Assembly: GCA_048268485.1 (NCBI GenBank)
Contig: JBLWVL010000039.1
Span: 1-28,355, forward strand
Direction of reading: 5' to 3'
DNA: 28,355 nt
Origin: Oceanospirillum sp048268485
GTDB lineage: Bacteria > Pseudomonadota > Gammaproteobacteria > Pseudomonadales > Halomonadaceae
Shown: in pieces, positions 8,322-16,172 of the stretch
Layout: each line of letters starts with the position of its first letter
Position numbering within the stretch: position 1 is the stretch's first letter
Program-made: the position numbers and the translations under genes
Notes under the pieces: generated by a model
Database searches by the model: none
What the model was told of the DNA's origin: nothing
What the model saw: the letters and a program-made list of their open reading frames with translations, nothing else

Positions 8322-8846
8322 TTAGTCGCGGGTTTCGATAATAATCCGATACACGCCATAGGTAATCATCAGCGCTGCGGTGGCATAACTCATAACCGCA
8401 ATATACTGCACGATATAACCCACAGGGATCTCAAGATACTCCGTAACGACCCCACGACGCATAGAGCGTTCACCCAGGTAGAACATACGTTCTGCCAGGA
8501 AATAAAGCCCGCCGGACATCAGCAGTGCAGAAAGTAACCCAAGCACCCGCATCAGCTTATTACTGATGAAACTGTCCAGAATATCAACAACAACATGGCC
8601 ACCGCGCCAGGTCACAATCGGCATTTGGGCAAAAACAATCACCGCCAAACCGATCTCTGTAAGCTCTACGGCACCATCCACTGCATTATCGAAAAAATAT
8701 CGGCCGATCACATCCATGCAAGTCAGAGCCATCAAAGCAAACAGAACCACCGCCGCACAGGCCTCAAGAAAAAAGGCCAGCCAGATAACCGGCCCTTTTT
8801 CCTCGTAGTGTTCTGCCACCCACTTAGGAAGCGTTGCGAGAGACAT
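8322..8846 (-). CDS. dctQ: TRAP transporter small permease subunit (DctQ)
   Basis: 174 residues with four hydrophobic segments, the normal topology and size of DctQ. The pattern LTCMDVIGRYFFDNAVDGAVELTE in helix 1-2 and WRGGHVVVDIL after helix 2 is diagnostic of the family. It starts 12 bases after the dctP stop with a GGAG ribosome-binding site, so the two are surely co-transcribed. It scaffolds the DctM channel in the inner membrane. Confidence 0.92.
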   Translation of the reverse strand: MSLATLPKWVAEHYEEKGPVIWLAFFLEACAAVVLFALMALTCMDVIGRYFFDNAVDGAVELTEIGLAVIVFAQMPIVTWRGGHVVVDILDSFISNKLMRVLGLLSALLMSGGLYFLAERMFYLGERSMRRGVVTEYLEIPVGYIVQYIAVMSYATAALMITYGVYRIIIETRD

Positions 8847-8858
8847 ACACTACTCCAC

Positions 8859-9914
8859 TTAGTTAGCGTTTTTCATGTTAGCTTCGTAATCACGGGCAAT
8901 TTTGCGCATCTCATTCAGCGCCGCTTTCGCGTCTACGTCACGATCTTCAACAGAGTCGATCCAAACCTGATCCATCCCCTTGGTCAGGGTTACGAACTCT
9001 TTGTACATCGCATCATTTTTAGAGATACGCTTTACATTTACACCGGCATCCTGAGCGGCTTTGTAACCATCCAGATCGGCACCATCCCATGCACTACCTG
9101 CCAGTGCAGACAAGCGCAAACCGGATACACGGCGGATCGCCTGACGATCTTTCTCAGACAGATCTTCCATAAACTCAGGATTAATAAACATAGAGAAGCT
9201 GCCCAGATACATACCACCCGGCAGTACAGTCACATAATCAGTAACTTCACTCAGGCGCAGGGACTTCTGCTCACCCATGGGAATAAATACACCATCAATA
9301 ACACCCTGCTGCAGCATCTCGTAAACCTTAGGTGCAGGAGCACCAACCGGTGTCACATGCATGCGCTCAGCCAGCTCACTCTGAACACCACCACCCACAC
9401 GGATCTTTTTGCCCTCAAGATCAGCAAGGGAGTTGATTGGCTCTTTGGAGTGGATCAGACCCGGGCCGTGGGTAAACATCCCCAGTACTTCCAGACCTTC
9501 AAACTCACCAGCCTGCTTAAAGTATTTGTCGTACACTTTCCAGAGCGCCACAGACGCTGCTTCTGCACCAACACCCAAGCCCGGCTGTTCAACCGCTTGT
9601 GGCAGTTTAAAGCGACCCGGAACATAACCGTGATAGCTGAAAGAAGCATCGATAACACCATCTTCAACCAGATTAAACATGGTTTTAGGATGGCCCAAAC
9701 CCTGCTCAACTTTAATTTTCACACGACCTTCCGTCGCGTCTTCAACCCATTTAGCCCAGGTAGGCCAAACAACTGAGTTCTGAGCCGCCGTTGGTGGCAA
9801 CCAGGTACCCACACGCAGAATGGTTTCAGAAAAAGCCGAATTAGAAGCCAGTACGGAAGCACCCAGGGTCAGACCCACCAGCGCTTGTTTAAACGTTTTC
9901 TTCATTATTGTCAT
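8859..9914 (-). CDS. dctP: TRAP transporter substrate-binding protein (DctP)
   Basis: From the ATG at 9914 the protein has 351 residues; this start is preferred over the in-frame ATG at 9986 because an AGGAG ribosome-binding site lies 9 bases before it. It begins with a signal peptide (MKKTFKQALVGLTLGASVLA, probable cleavage after AFS). The segment LEGKKIRVGGGVQSELAERM contains the conserved arginine that clamps the substrate carboxylate in DctP proteins, and LQQGVIDGVFIP is the usual hinge-side motif. It is therefore a periplasmic receptor for an organic acid. Genetic linkage to hpaE/hpaF points to an aromatic acid of the hpa pathway; the sequence alone does not fix the ligand. Confidence 0.92.
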   Translation of the reverse strand: MTIMKKTFKQALVGLTLGASVLASNSAFSETILRVGTWLPPTAAQNSVVWPTWAKWVEDATEGRVKIKVEQGLGHPKTMFNLVEDGVIDASFSYHGYVPGRFKLPQAVEQPGLGVGAEAASVALWKVYDKYFKQAGEFEGLEVLGMFTHGPGLIHSKEPINSLADLEGKKIRVGGGVQSELAERMHVTPVGAPAPKVYEMLQQGVIDGVFIPMGEQKSLRLSEVTDYVTVLPGGMYLGSFSMFINPEFMEDLSEKDRQAIRRVSGLRLSALAGSAWDGADLDGYKAAQDAGVNVKRISKNDAMYKEFVTLTKGMDQVWIDSVEDRDVDAKAALNEMRKIARDYEANMKNAN

Positions 9915-10345
9915 TGTTGTTGTCTCCTGCTTAGGTTTTGCCCTATAAACCGGCCATGCAGTAGGGTCAGGCCGGTTATAGTTCACACGCTTTATCGTTG
10001 TTAGTGTTTTTTGTTTTCATTCAGCCTTTGCAGATCTTTGCCTGCTCCGGCAGGTTTTAAATCACTTTAAAACCCTGAAAAAAAGATTCTGTATCAAATT
10101 CAACACCTGCAGCACTTTTCCCTGCAGGATAAAGAGCCATACCAGCGCTCCTTATGCCCATCAATAACTCAGGTCAAAGCTACCAGACCTAAAATCTGAC
10201 GCAGATCAGATTTCCAAGATACAGCATTATTTACGATACCAAAAGAGAATCCTAAATAAAATTTATGTATCTGTTTGGCAGCCCAGGCCGAGTATAAACT
10301 CTATTCCATACCTGAAGCCGGGAGGCTGTTAAACACCACCTGCGC
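9915..10345 (-). other. 431-base gene-free leader between hpaF and dctP with inverted repeats
   Basis: No convincing gene is seen. The region holds three inverted repeats: CCTGC-TCCG-GCAGG (10041-10054), a perfect 9-bp GGTTTTAAA-TCAC-TTTAAAACC (10053-10074), and CCTGCAG...CTGCAGG (10106-10128). None is followed by a U-run on the leftward strand. I see no clear -35/-10 pair and no copy of the TTAACATATTAA operator found at the hpa promoters. It may carry a separate promoter or a structured leader for the TRAP genes. Confidence 0.45.
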
Positions 10346-10732
10346 TTACTTAGCTGCAAACAGCGGGTGGATATTGTTCTTATTAAACTTAAGAACAGGG
10401 TCCAGCTCTGTCATCTCAAAGGAGATCTGACAGTAGCCGTTATCGGTAACAGGGGTCATCCAGTTACAGAGAATCTCAAACACCCTTTCTGCAACCTCCT
10501 GTTTAAGCGCCATATCACGACCATGACCGATTTTCAGGCTAAGATTGAGAAAAGCAAAGTCTTCCCGGCCATCGGCCACCCGATAGTCGTAACAACGAAT
10601 CGCACGGCTACGGACACCACCAATCGGGAAGGCTCCGGTTGAAACCACATACTCATGCAGTGCTTTAAACAGCGGCTGAAAATCCAACTGTTCATGCAGA
10701 TTGTCAGAATACTCCACAACAAAATGCGGCAT
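10346..10732 (-). CDS. hpaF: 5-carboxymethyl-2-hydroxymuconate delta-isomerase (HpaF)
   Basis: 128 residues, the same size as E. coli HpaF/HpcD (about 126). It starts MPHFVVEYSDNL; after removal of Met the N-terminal proline is the catalytic base of this tautomerase-superfamily enzyme. The segments GGVRSRAIRCYDYRVADG, FAFLNLSLKIGHGR and the C-terminal SFEMTELDPVLKFNKNNIHPLF match the family along their length. It isomerises 5-carboxymethyl-2-hydroxymuconate to 5-oxo-pent-3-ene-1,2,5-tricarboxylate, the step after HpaE, whose gene lies 91 bases upstream in the same orientation. Confidence 0.93.
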   Translation of the reverse strand: MPHFVVEYSDNLHEQLDFQPLFKALHEYVVSTGAFPIGGVRSRAIRCYDYRVADGREDFAFLNLSLKIGHGRDMALKQEVAERVFEILCNWMTPVTDNGYCQISFEMTELDPVLKFNKNNIHPLFAAK

Positions 10733-10823
10733 AGATCACCTCAATATCAGCTTCAGACTCAACCGAAGCGCCCATTACAGACAGAGAGCACACCTGGTGC
10801 GCCCTGCCCATCGGATAAAAAAA

Positions 10824-12287
10824 TTACACACCCCATTTAGGAATATGGTGTGACCCCATGCTGATGCAGACATTCTTCGGCTCACAGAAAACCTCGAAGC
10901 TGTAATCGCCACCTTCACGGCCCGTACCTGAGCCTTTCACGCCACCAAATGGAGTCCGCAGGTCCCGCACATTCTGGCTGTTCACAAACATCATGCCCGC
11001 TTCGATACGATTTGCGATGCGATGCACCTTACCCACATCCTGCGTCCACAGATAAGACGCCAGACCATAGTCATTGTCGTTCGCCATGCGAACCACATCT
11101 TCTTCATCTTTAAACGGAATAATCACCGCCACAGGGCCAAAGATCTCTTCACGGGCGATACGCATATCATTGGTAACATCACGGAACGCCGTTGGGCTAA
11201 CAAAGTGGCCACCTTTCAGGTGATCCGGCAGCTCATCAACCGGCTTATCAGGACCACCGGCGATCAGGGTTGCACCCTCTTCGATACCGGTTTTGATATA
11301 ACCGGTTACCTTATCCCAATGGGCCTGACTGATCAGAGAGCCAACCTTGGTGTCCATCTCAGTCGGATCACCCACCTTAATCTTGTTAGCACGAGCAGCG
11401 AACTCTTCACAGAACTTGTCGTAGATACCTTCCTGGACAAACAGGCGGGAACCGGCAGTACAACGCTCTCCGTTAATCGAGAAGATACCGAATACTGCAG
11501 CATCCAGGGCGCGCTCGTAGTCGCAATCATCAAAGATGATTACCGGCGACTTACCCCCCAGCTCCATGGAGAATTTCTTCAGGCCCGCATTAGCAATAAT
11601 ATGCTTACCGGTTGATGTACCACCGGTGAAAGAGATCGCATTCACGTTAGGATCAGTAATCAGTGCATTACCTGTGGTGCCACCAAAACCGTGAACAATA
11701 TTGAATACGCCCGCTGGAATACCCGCTTCCAACGCCAGATGACCCAGAAAATCCGTAGACAACGGCGACAGCTCAGACTGTTTCATCACCGCAGTGTTAC
11801 CCAGCGCCAGCGCCGGTGCCGTTTTCCAGGTGCCGGTCATAAATGGCACGTTCCATGGGGAGATAAGAGCACAGACACCGGTCGGCTGATACAGGGTGTA
11901 GTTCAGCATCTGGTCATCCATCGGATAGGTATGACCGTTCATCTGGCGGGATTTTTCAGCGAAAAAGTAGAAGTTATTGGAAGAACGTGGAATCAGAGCA
12001 TTCTGAGTCTGATAGATCGGCAGACCCGTATCCGCTGTTTCCAGCTGAGCGATCTTTTCAACATTTTCACCGATCAGGTCACCCAGCTTTTCGATAATTT
12101 TAGAACGCTTGGCAATCGGCATATTCGCCCAGGCAGGGAATGCATCTTTTGCCGCCTGAGTTGCTGCTGCAACCTGCTCAGGGGTCGCGTGAGCGACTTC
12201 AGCCAGAACTTCTCCGGTTGCCGGGTTTACGGTTTCAAAGGTTTCCGGGCTTTCTACCCACTTGCCGTTAATCAGGTTCTTAATCAT
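10824..12287 (-). CDS. hpaE: 5-carboxymethyl-2-hydroxymuconate semialdehyde dehydrogenase (HpaE)
   Basis: 487 residues, matching E. coli HpaE (488) in length. It is an NAD-dependent aldehyde dehydrogenase with Asn145 (SPWNVPFM), Glu242 (MELGGKSP) and the nucleophile Cys276 (NGERCTAGSRLF). The GERCTAGSR form and the start MIKNLINGKWVES are typical of HpaE/DmpC-type hydroxymuconic semialdehyde dehydrogenases. It oxidises the ring-cleavage semialdehyde made by HpaD. First gene of the leftward unit; the promoter with two palindromic operators lies about 120-150 bases upstream. A more distant aldehyde dehydrogenase is encoded at 18769. Confidence 0.94.
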   Translation of the reverse strand: MIKNLINGKWVESPETFETVNPATGEVLAEVAHATPEQVAAATQAAKDAFPAWANMPIAKRSKIIEKLGDLIGENVEKIAQLETADTGLPIYQTQNALIPRSSNNFYFFAEKSRQMNGHTYPMDDQMLNYTLYQPTGVCALISPWNVPFMTGTWKTAPALALGNTAVMKQSELSPLSTDFLGHLALEAGIPAGVFNIVHGFGGTTGNALITDPNVNAISFTGGTSTGKHIIANAGLKKFSMELGGKSPVIIFDDCDYERALDAAVFGIFSINGERCTAGSRLFVQEGIYDKFCEEFAARANKIKVGDPTEMDTKVGSLISQAHWDKVTGYIKTGIEEGATLIAGGPDKPVDELPDHLKGGHFVSPTAFRDVTNDMRIAREEIFGPVAVIIPFKDEEDVVRMANDNDYGLASYLWTQDVGKVHRIANRIEAGMMFVNSQNVRDLRTPFGGVKGSGTGREGGDYSFEVFCEPKNVCISMGSHHIPKWGV

Positions 12288-12395
12288 TGTTCTGTTCCGT
12301 CCTACCTATGCACTAAAGCCCTGTGGGGCTTTAACTGAAATTTGAGCCTGCTGTCTTTCTCCGAGGTTCAGATCTAACCTCCGACCAGCAACAAC

Positions 12396-12438
12396 TTAAC
12401 ATATTAACCAATTTATTTAACATATTAACAATTGTCAA
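12396..12438 (-). promoter_or_regulatory. hpaE promoter with two palindromic operators
   Basis: Read leftward: -35 TTGACA (12438-12433), a 17-base spacer, -10 TAAATT (12415-12410). The palindrome TTAACATATTAA fills the spacer (12417-12428), and a second identical copy (12396-12407) covers the expected start site, the centres being 21 bases (two helical turns) apart. A repressor bound here would block RNA polymerase. Given hpaR in the cluster and the same motif before hpaR itself, HpaR is the likely ligand (inference). Confidence 0.75.
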
Positions 12439-12569
12439 CTGAGAAGTTACCTATGAAACTAAAATCTGTCTGCTAACTTTAGTCTAATCTCAGGACAAAA
12501 TAACAAAAACAGCCAGAAAGCCTTACCAAACCTAAGAGATAAAAGACTCCTGCAAACCCTGTAATTTAA

Positions 12570-12629
12570 TTAACATATTAAGTTATTGACAATTCCGCCC
12601 TTAATAGCAAAACTAATTAACATAGAAAG
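12570..12629 (+). promoter_or_regulatory. hpaG1 operator and candidate promoter
   Basis: A third copy of TTAACATATTAA lies at 12570-12581. Four bases later comes a perfect -35 hexamer TTGACA (12586-12591), but the hexamer 17 bases on (AAAACT) is a poor -10. A degenerate operator (TTAACATAGAAA) follows at 12617-12628. The weak -10 fits a promoter that needs an activator, for which the AraC-type HpaA encoded in the same operon is a candidate. The 140 bases between this and the hpaE promoter hold no further recognisable element. Confidence 0.55.
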
Positions 12630-12699
12630 TAATCAACCTAGACACGTATTACCCATCAGAACATTCCAACAAGAATCCAAAGAATCTGGAGATTTCGCC

Positions 12700-13467
12700 A
12701 TGAGGCACAGCCGAATCCTGAAGGATGGCGTAGCAACTGAGCTGGCTATCGACCCCAATCAAAAGCAGGAGATGACGTCACAGCAATGGCTGCCTGCAAC
12801 CACAGGTACCGTATTTGCCATCGCGCTGAACGATAAAGAGCTTTGCGCCAGCATGGAACAGGCTTTTAACGAAAAGCCCCATGTTAATCCGCCGAAAACT
12901 CCGGTACTGCATATTAAGACGGCCAACACCCATATCGGTTATGGCGCAGCGATCCCGGCGCCTGCAGATGGCACCACTATTTATGCAGGTCCATCTCTGG
13001 GTATCGTCATCGGCAAACAGGCTACCCGCGTTTCTGAAGAGAACGCTATGGATTACGTAGCCGGTTACACCATCGTTAACGAAGTCTCTCTGGCGGAAGA
13101 ATCCTTCTATCGTCCGGCGGTAAAAGCCAAGTGCCGTGATGGCTTCTGCCCTATCGGGCCCTGGGTCGTTGATAAAGAAGATATCTCCAGTCCTGAAAAA
13201 CTGGCCATCAACACCTTTATCAATAACGAACTGGTTCACAGCACCAGCACCGACCAGCTGGTTCACGGCCTGGCTAAAATTGTCAGCTACCTGAGCAGCT
13301 TTATGACACTGCAGGAAGGTGACCTGATTATTGCCGGTACGCCACTGCGTACCGACAAGCTGGCACTGAAAGCCGGTGACACCGTTGCCGTTGAGATCGA
13401 CTCTATCGGCCGCCTGGAAAACAAAGTTGTTCCTGAATCTAACAACAGCAAAGCAGAACAGGGTTAA
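12700..13467 (+). CDS. hpaG1: HpaG1 subunit (homoprotocatechuate pathway decarboxylase/isomerase, N-half type)
   Basis: 255 residues of the fumarylacetoacetate hydrolase fold, corresponding to the N-terminal half of the fused E. coli HpaG. The segment PEESFYRPAIKAKCRDGFCP of that half is nearly reproduced here as AEESFYRPAVKAKCRDGFCP. Like the E. coli N-half it lacks the E-x-E metal motif present in HpaG2. Start chosen at ATG 12700, which has GGAG 8 bases upstream; the open frame begins further upstream inside the promoter. It acts with HpaG2 to decarboxylate 5-oxo-pent-3-ene-1,2,5-tricarboxylate and isomerise the product to 2-oxohept-3-ene-1,7-dioate. The hpaG2 start follows 13 bases later. 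Confidence 0.9.
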   Translation: MRHSRILKDGVATELAIDPNQKQEMTSQQWLPATTGTVFAIALNDKELCASMEQAFNEKPHVNPPKTPVLHIKTANTHIGYGAAIPAPADGTTIYAGPSLGIVIGKQATRVSEENAMDYVAGYTIVNEVSLAEESFYRPAVKAKCRDGFCPIGPWVVDKEDISSPEKLAINTFINNELVHSTSTDQLVHGLAKIVSYLSSFMTLQEGDLIIAGTPLRTDKLALKAGDTVAVEIDSIGRLENKVVPESNNSKAEQG

Positions 13468-13480
13468 GGGGAAGTCCACC

Positions 13481-14245
13481 ATGAAACGCGCACGTATTCT
13501 ATTAAACGGTGAACTGACCAAGGTTACCGTTAACGACAACCTGGATGCTGTTCTGGCTGATGGTACTGTTATTGCTCAGGCCGATGCCGACTGGCAACCA
13601 CCTTGCGATGGCAAGATCTTTGTACTGGGGCTGAACTATGCCGATCACGCGGCAGAACTGGCCTTTAAAGCACCGGAAGAGCCACTGGTCTTCCTGAAAG
13701 CGCCTAATACTCTGCTGGGTCACAACAAAAACACTTACCGCCCGGACAACGTGGACTACATGCACTACGAGTGCGAGCTGGTGGCGGTAATCGGTAAAAC
13801 GGCAAAAAATGTTTCCCGTGAAGAAGCCATGGACTATATCGGCGGCTACACCGTGGGTAACGACTACGCCATCCGGGATTATCTGGAAAACTACTACCGT
13901 CCTAATCTGCGGGTTAAAAGCCGGGATACCTGCACGCCGGTAGGCCCCTATATCCTTGATGCTGACGAAGTCGCGGATCCCCACAACCTGACCCTGCGTA
14001 CCTATATCAATGGTGAACTGAAACAGGAAGGCAGCACCTCGGATCTGGTCTTCGATATTCCCTACCTTGTGGAATATCTGAGCGCCATTATGACGCTGGA
14101 ACCAGGGGATATGATCTTCACCGGTACACCGGAAGGTCTGGCGGATGTGAAGCCGGGGGATGAGATCGTAACCGAGGTTGAAGGTGTTGGCCGCCTGGTC
14201 AATCACATCATCAGCGAAGGCGACTACCTGAAAACGCTGGGCTAA
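13481..14245 (+). CDS. hpaG2: HpaG2 subunit (homoprotocatechuate pathway decarboxylase/isomerase, C-half type)
   Basis: 254 residues, matching the C-terminal half of E. coli HpaG. FAH-family signatures are FVLGLNYADHAAELAF, the metal motif in YMHYECELVAVIG (E-x-E) with a downstream Asp in TVGNDYAIRDYLENYYRPN, and IFTGTPEGLADVKPGDEI. The metal site is intact, so this is the catalytic partner. The ATG at 13481 has a GGGGA ribosome-binding site. The bifunctional enzyme is therefore encoded as two adjacent genes instead of the fused E. coli protein. Confidence 0.92.
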   Translation: MKRARILLNGELTKVTVNDNLDAVLADGTVIAQADADWQPPCDGKIFVLGLNYADHAAELAFKAPEEPLVFLKAPNTLLGHNKNTYRPDNVDYMHYECELVAVIGKTAKNVSREEAMDYIGGYTVGNDYAIRDYLENYYRPNLRVKSRDTCTPVGPYILDADEVADPHNLTLRTYINGELKQEGSTSDLVFDIPYLVEYLSAIMTLEPGDMIFTGTPEGLADVKPGDEIVTEVEGVGRLVNHIISEGDYLKTLG

Positions 14246-14294
14246 AAAGCCTCACCGTTAAAGAACCACACTGACACTAACAATAAGAATAAAA

Positions 14295-14331
14295 GCCGTG
14301 GGCTGCCTCTGTAGCAGGAACAGCCCGCGGC
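14295..14331 (+). other. Hairpin between hpaG2 and hpaH
   Basis: An 11-bp inverted repeat with one G-U pair (GCCGTGGGCTG at 14295-14305 with CAGCCCGCGGC at 14321-14331) and a 15-base loop lies between the two genes. No T-run follows, so it is more likely an mRNA processing or stability element than a terminator. It ends 20 bases before the hpaH start. Confidence 0.45.
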
Positions 14332-14350
14332 CAGCACAAGGATTATCACG

Positions 14351-15154
14351 ATGCTTTCCGAAGAGATTATTAAAGATTGCGCCGCCCAGCTGCACCAAGC
14401 GGAGAAAGAGCGTAAACAGATCCGCCAGATCTCCCTGCAATACCCGGAGATCACCATTCCCGATGCCTATAAAATTCAGAGCGAGTGGCTGAAGCTGAAG
14501 CTGGCGGAAGGCCGTAAAGTGATCGGCCACAAGATCGGCCTGACCTCCCGCGCCATGCAGATGTCCTCCCAGATCGACGAGCCGGATTACGGCACCCTGC
14601 TGGATGACATGTTGTTTGCAGACGCCGGTGATATCCCCACCGACCGCTTTATCGTGCCCCGTATCGAGGTGGAGCTGGCCTTCATCCTGAAAGAGCCCCT
14701 GTCCGGCCCGAACTGCACGATTTTTGATGTGTATAACGCCACCGATTACGTGATTCCGGCGCTGGAGCTGATCGATGCCCGTTCCCAGTCCATCGACCCG
14801 GAATCCGGTCGCCCGCGCAAGGTGTTCGACACCATCGCCGATAACGCAGCCAACGGCGGCATTATCATGGGTGGTCGTCCGATCAAGCCCTCTGAGATGG
14901 ATCTGCGCTGGGTCTCCGCCATGATGTATCGCAACGGTGTTATCGAAGAGACAGGTGTTGCCGCCGGTGTACTGAACCATCCGGCCAATGGCGTTGCCTG
15001 GCTTGCCAACCGCCTGCACCCCTACGGTATCACCCTGGAACCGGGGCAGATCATTCTGGGCGGTTCTTTCACCCGCCCGGTGGCGGCACGCAAAGGTGAT
15101 ACCTTCCAGGTGGATTACGGTCCACTGGGTAGCATCAGCTGCTTCTTTAAATAA
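14351..15154 (+). CDS. hpaH: 2-oxo-hept-4-ene-1,7-dioate hydratase (HpaH)
   Basis: 267 residues, identical in length to E. coli HpaH and very similar throughout: GHKIGLTSRAMQMSSQIDEP, IVPRIEVELAFIL, NATDYVIPALELIDAR and ETGVAAGVLNHPANGVAWLA. The two glutamates in RIEVELAF belong to the metal-binding E-x-E site of the MhpD/DmpE hydratase family. It adds water to 2-oxohept-4-ene-1,7-dioate to give 4-hydroxy-2-oxoheptanedioate, the HpaI substrate. A ribosome-binding site (AAGGA) precedes the ATG. Confidence 0.95.
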   Translation: MLSEEIIKDCAAQLHQAEKERKQIRQISLQYPEITIPDAYKIQSEWLKLKLAEGRKVIGHKIGLTSRAMQMSSQIDEPDYGTLLDDMLFADAGDIPTDRFIVPRIEVELAFILKEPLSGPNCTIFDVYNATDYVIPALELIDARSQSIDPESGRPRKVFDTIADNAANGGIIMGGRPIKPSEMDLRWVSAMMYRNGVIEETGVAAGVLNHPANGVAWLANRLHPYGITLEPGQIILGGSFTRPVAARKGDTFQVDYGPLGSISCFFK

Positions 15155-15325
15155 AAGTAGTTAGAGAAATGCCAAATAAAGGTAGTTAGAGAGGCGTCGG
15201 ATGGCGCTTCGCTTATCCAACCTACCGTTTTTTCAGACTTGGTTCCCACGCTCTGCGTGGGGACAGAACGGCCCCAACAGCGATACCTGTCGCAACAGCC
15301 GGTCGATCCGCTTCAGGAGAACACA
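15155..15325 (+). repeat. Repeat-element cluster in the hpaH-hpaI spacer
   Basis: Three repeat structures lie in this spacer. First, GTAGTTAGAGA occurs twice (15157-15167 and 15182-15192), 25 bases apart. Second, a palindrome of the widespread REP/MITE type runs from about 15193 to 15226, with GGATGGCG and CGCTTATCC as arms, and is followed at once by six T (15228-15233), so it resembles an intrinsic terminator. Third, CCCACGC-TCT-GCGTGGG (about 15245-15261) resembles another repeat common in gammaproteobacteria. Any of these could reduce transcription into hpaI. Confidence 0.6.
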
Positions 15326-16135
15326 ATGCCCGCGCCAACCAATACCTTTAAGCAAGCCCTGAAACAGGGTGATACCGCTCAGATCGGCCTTTGGCTGGGT
15401 CTGGCCAATAGCTACACCGCGGAACTGCTGGCCGGTGCCGGTTTCGACTGGCTGCTGATCGATGCGGAACACGCGCCCAATGATCTGCAAACCATTCTGG
15501 GTCAGCTGCAGGCAATAGCACCTTATCCGTCGCACCCGATTGTGCGTCCACCCTGGCCGGATGCGGTGCGTATCAAGCAGATTCTGGACTTAGGGGCACA
15601 GACCCTTCTCGCACCTATGGTGGAAACCGGTGAGCAAGCAGCCGAAGTGGTTGCTGCCACCCGTTATCCACCACAGGGTATTCGGGGTGTCGGCAGCGCC
15701 CTGGCCCGTGCCTCCGGCTTCAACCGTATGCCAGAATATCTGCAGACCGCTAACGATGAGATCTGCGTACTGATTCAGATCGAGACCCCGAAAGGTGTTG
15801 AGAATCTGGATGACATTCTGGCAACAGAAGGTGTCGATGGCGTCTTTATCGGCCCATCAGACCTGAGCGCCTCCATGGGCTATATCGGTAATCCCGGACA
15901 CCCGGAAGTACAGCAGGTGATTGAAGAGAGCATCGCTAAGATCGTGGCCGCCGGTAAAGCACCGGGTATTCTGATTGCGGATCAGACACTGGCACAACGC
16001 TATATTGAGCTGGGTGCCCTGTTCGTGGGTGTCGGCACCGATACCGGCCTGCTGATGAAGTCATCCAATGATCTGGCGGCCAGGTTCAAAGCCAATATCG
16101 AAGCCCCAAAAGCAGAGAAAGGCTCCGTGTACTGA
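15326..16135 (+). CDS. hpaI: 4-hydroxy-2-oxoheptanedioate aldolase (HpaI)
   Basis: 269 residues from the ATG at 15326 (GGAGA 5 bases upstream); E. coli HpaI has about 262. It is a class II pyruvate aldolase of the HpcH/HpaI family with His49 (IDAEHAPND), Arg74 (PIVRPPW) and the metal ligands Glu153 (LIQIETPKG) and Asp179 (IGPSDLSASMG). It splits 4-hydroxy-2-oxoheptanedioate into pyruvate and succinic semialdehyde, the last step of the pathway. The hpaA regulator starts 37 bases later. Confidence 0.95.
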   Translation: MPAPTNTFKQALKQGDTAQIGLWLGLANSYTAELLAGAGFDWLLIDAEHAPNDLQTILGQLQAIAPYPSHPIVRPPWPDAVRIKQILDLGAQTLLAPMVETGEQAAEVVAATRYPPQGIRGVGSALARASGFNRMPEYLQTANDEICVLIQIETPKGVENLDDILATEGVDGVFIGPSDLSASMGYIGNPGHPEVQQVIEESIAKIVAAGKAPGILIADQTLAQRYIELGALFVGVGTDTGLLMKSSNDLAARFKANIEAPKAEKGSVY

Positions 16136-16172
16136 TCCTTTATCTGCACCCCTTAATCAGAGCAGATACGCC

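Noticed and set aside
8595..9776. Long open frame (393 codons) on the plus strand across dctQ and dctP
   Set aside because: It is antisense to two clearly recognised TRAP genes, has no start signal and a composition (His, Thr, Gln, Ile rich) typical of a mirrored coding strand.
12586..12699. Upstream in-frame extension of hpaG1 beginning with TTG at 12586
   Set aside because: That TTG is part of the -35 hexamer of the likely promoter, and the ATG at 12700 has a well-placed GGAG.
12700..13467. Possible pseudogene call for hpaG1 because it lacks the E-x-E metal motif
   Set aside because: The N-terminal half of the functional fused E. coli HpaG lacks the same motif, so its absence is normal for this subunit.
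12778..14206. Open frames of 253 and 234 codons on the minus strand opposite hpaG1 and hpaG2
   Set aside because: Mirror images of the two FAH-fold genes; no ribosome-binding sites or recognisable domains.
14258..15019. 253-codon open frame on the minus strand across hpaH
   Set aside because: It is antisense to the well-conserved hpaH, matches no known family and has the Gly/His-rich look of a shadow frame.
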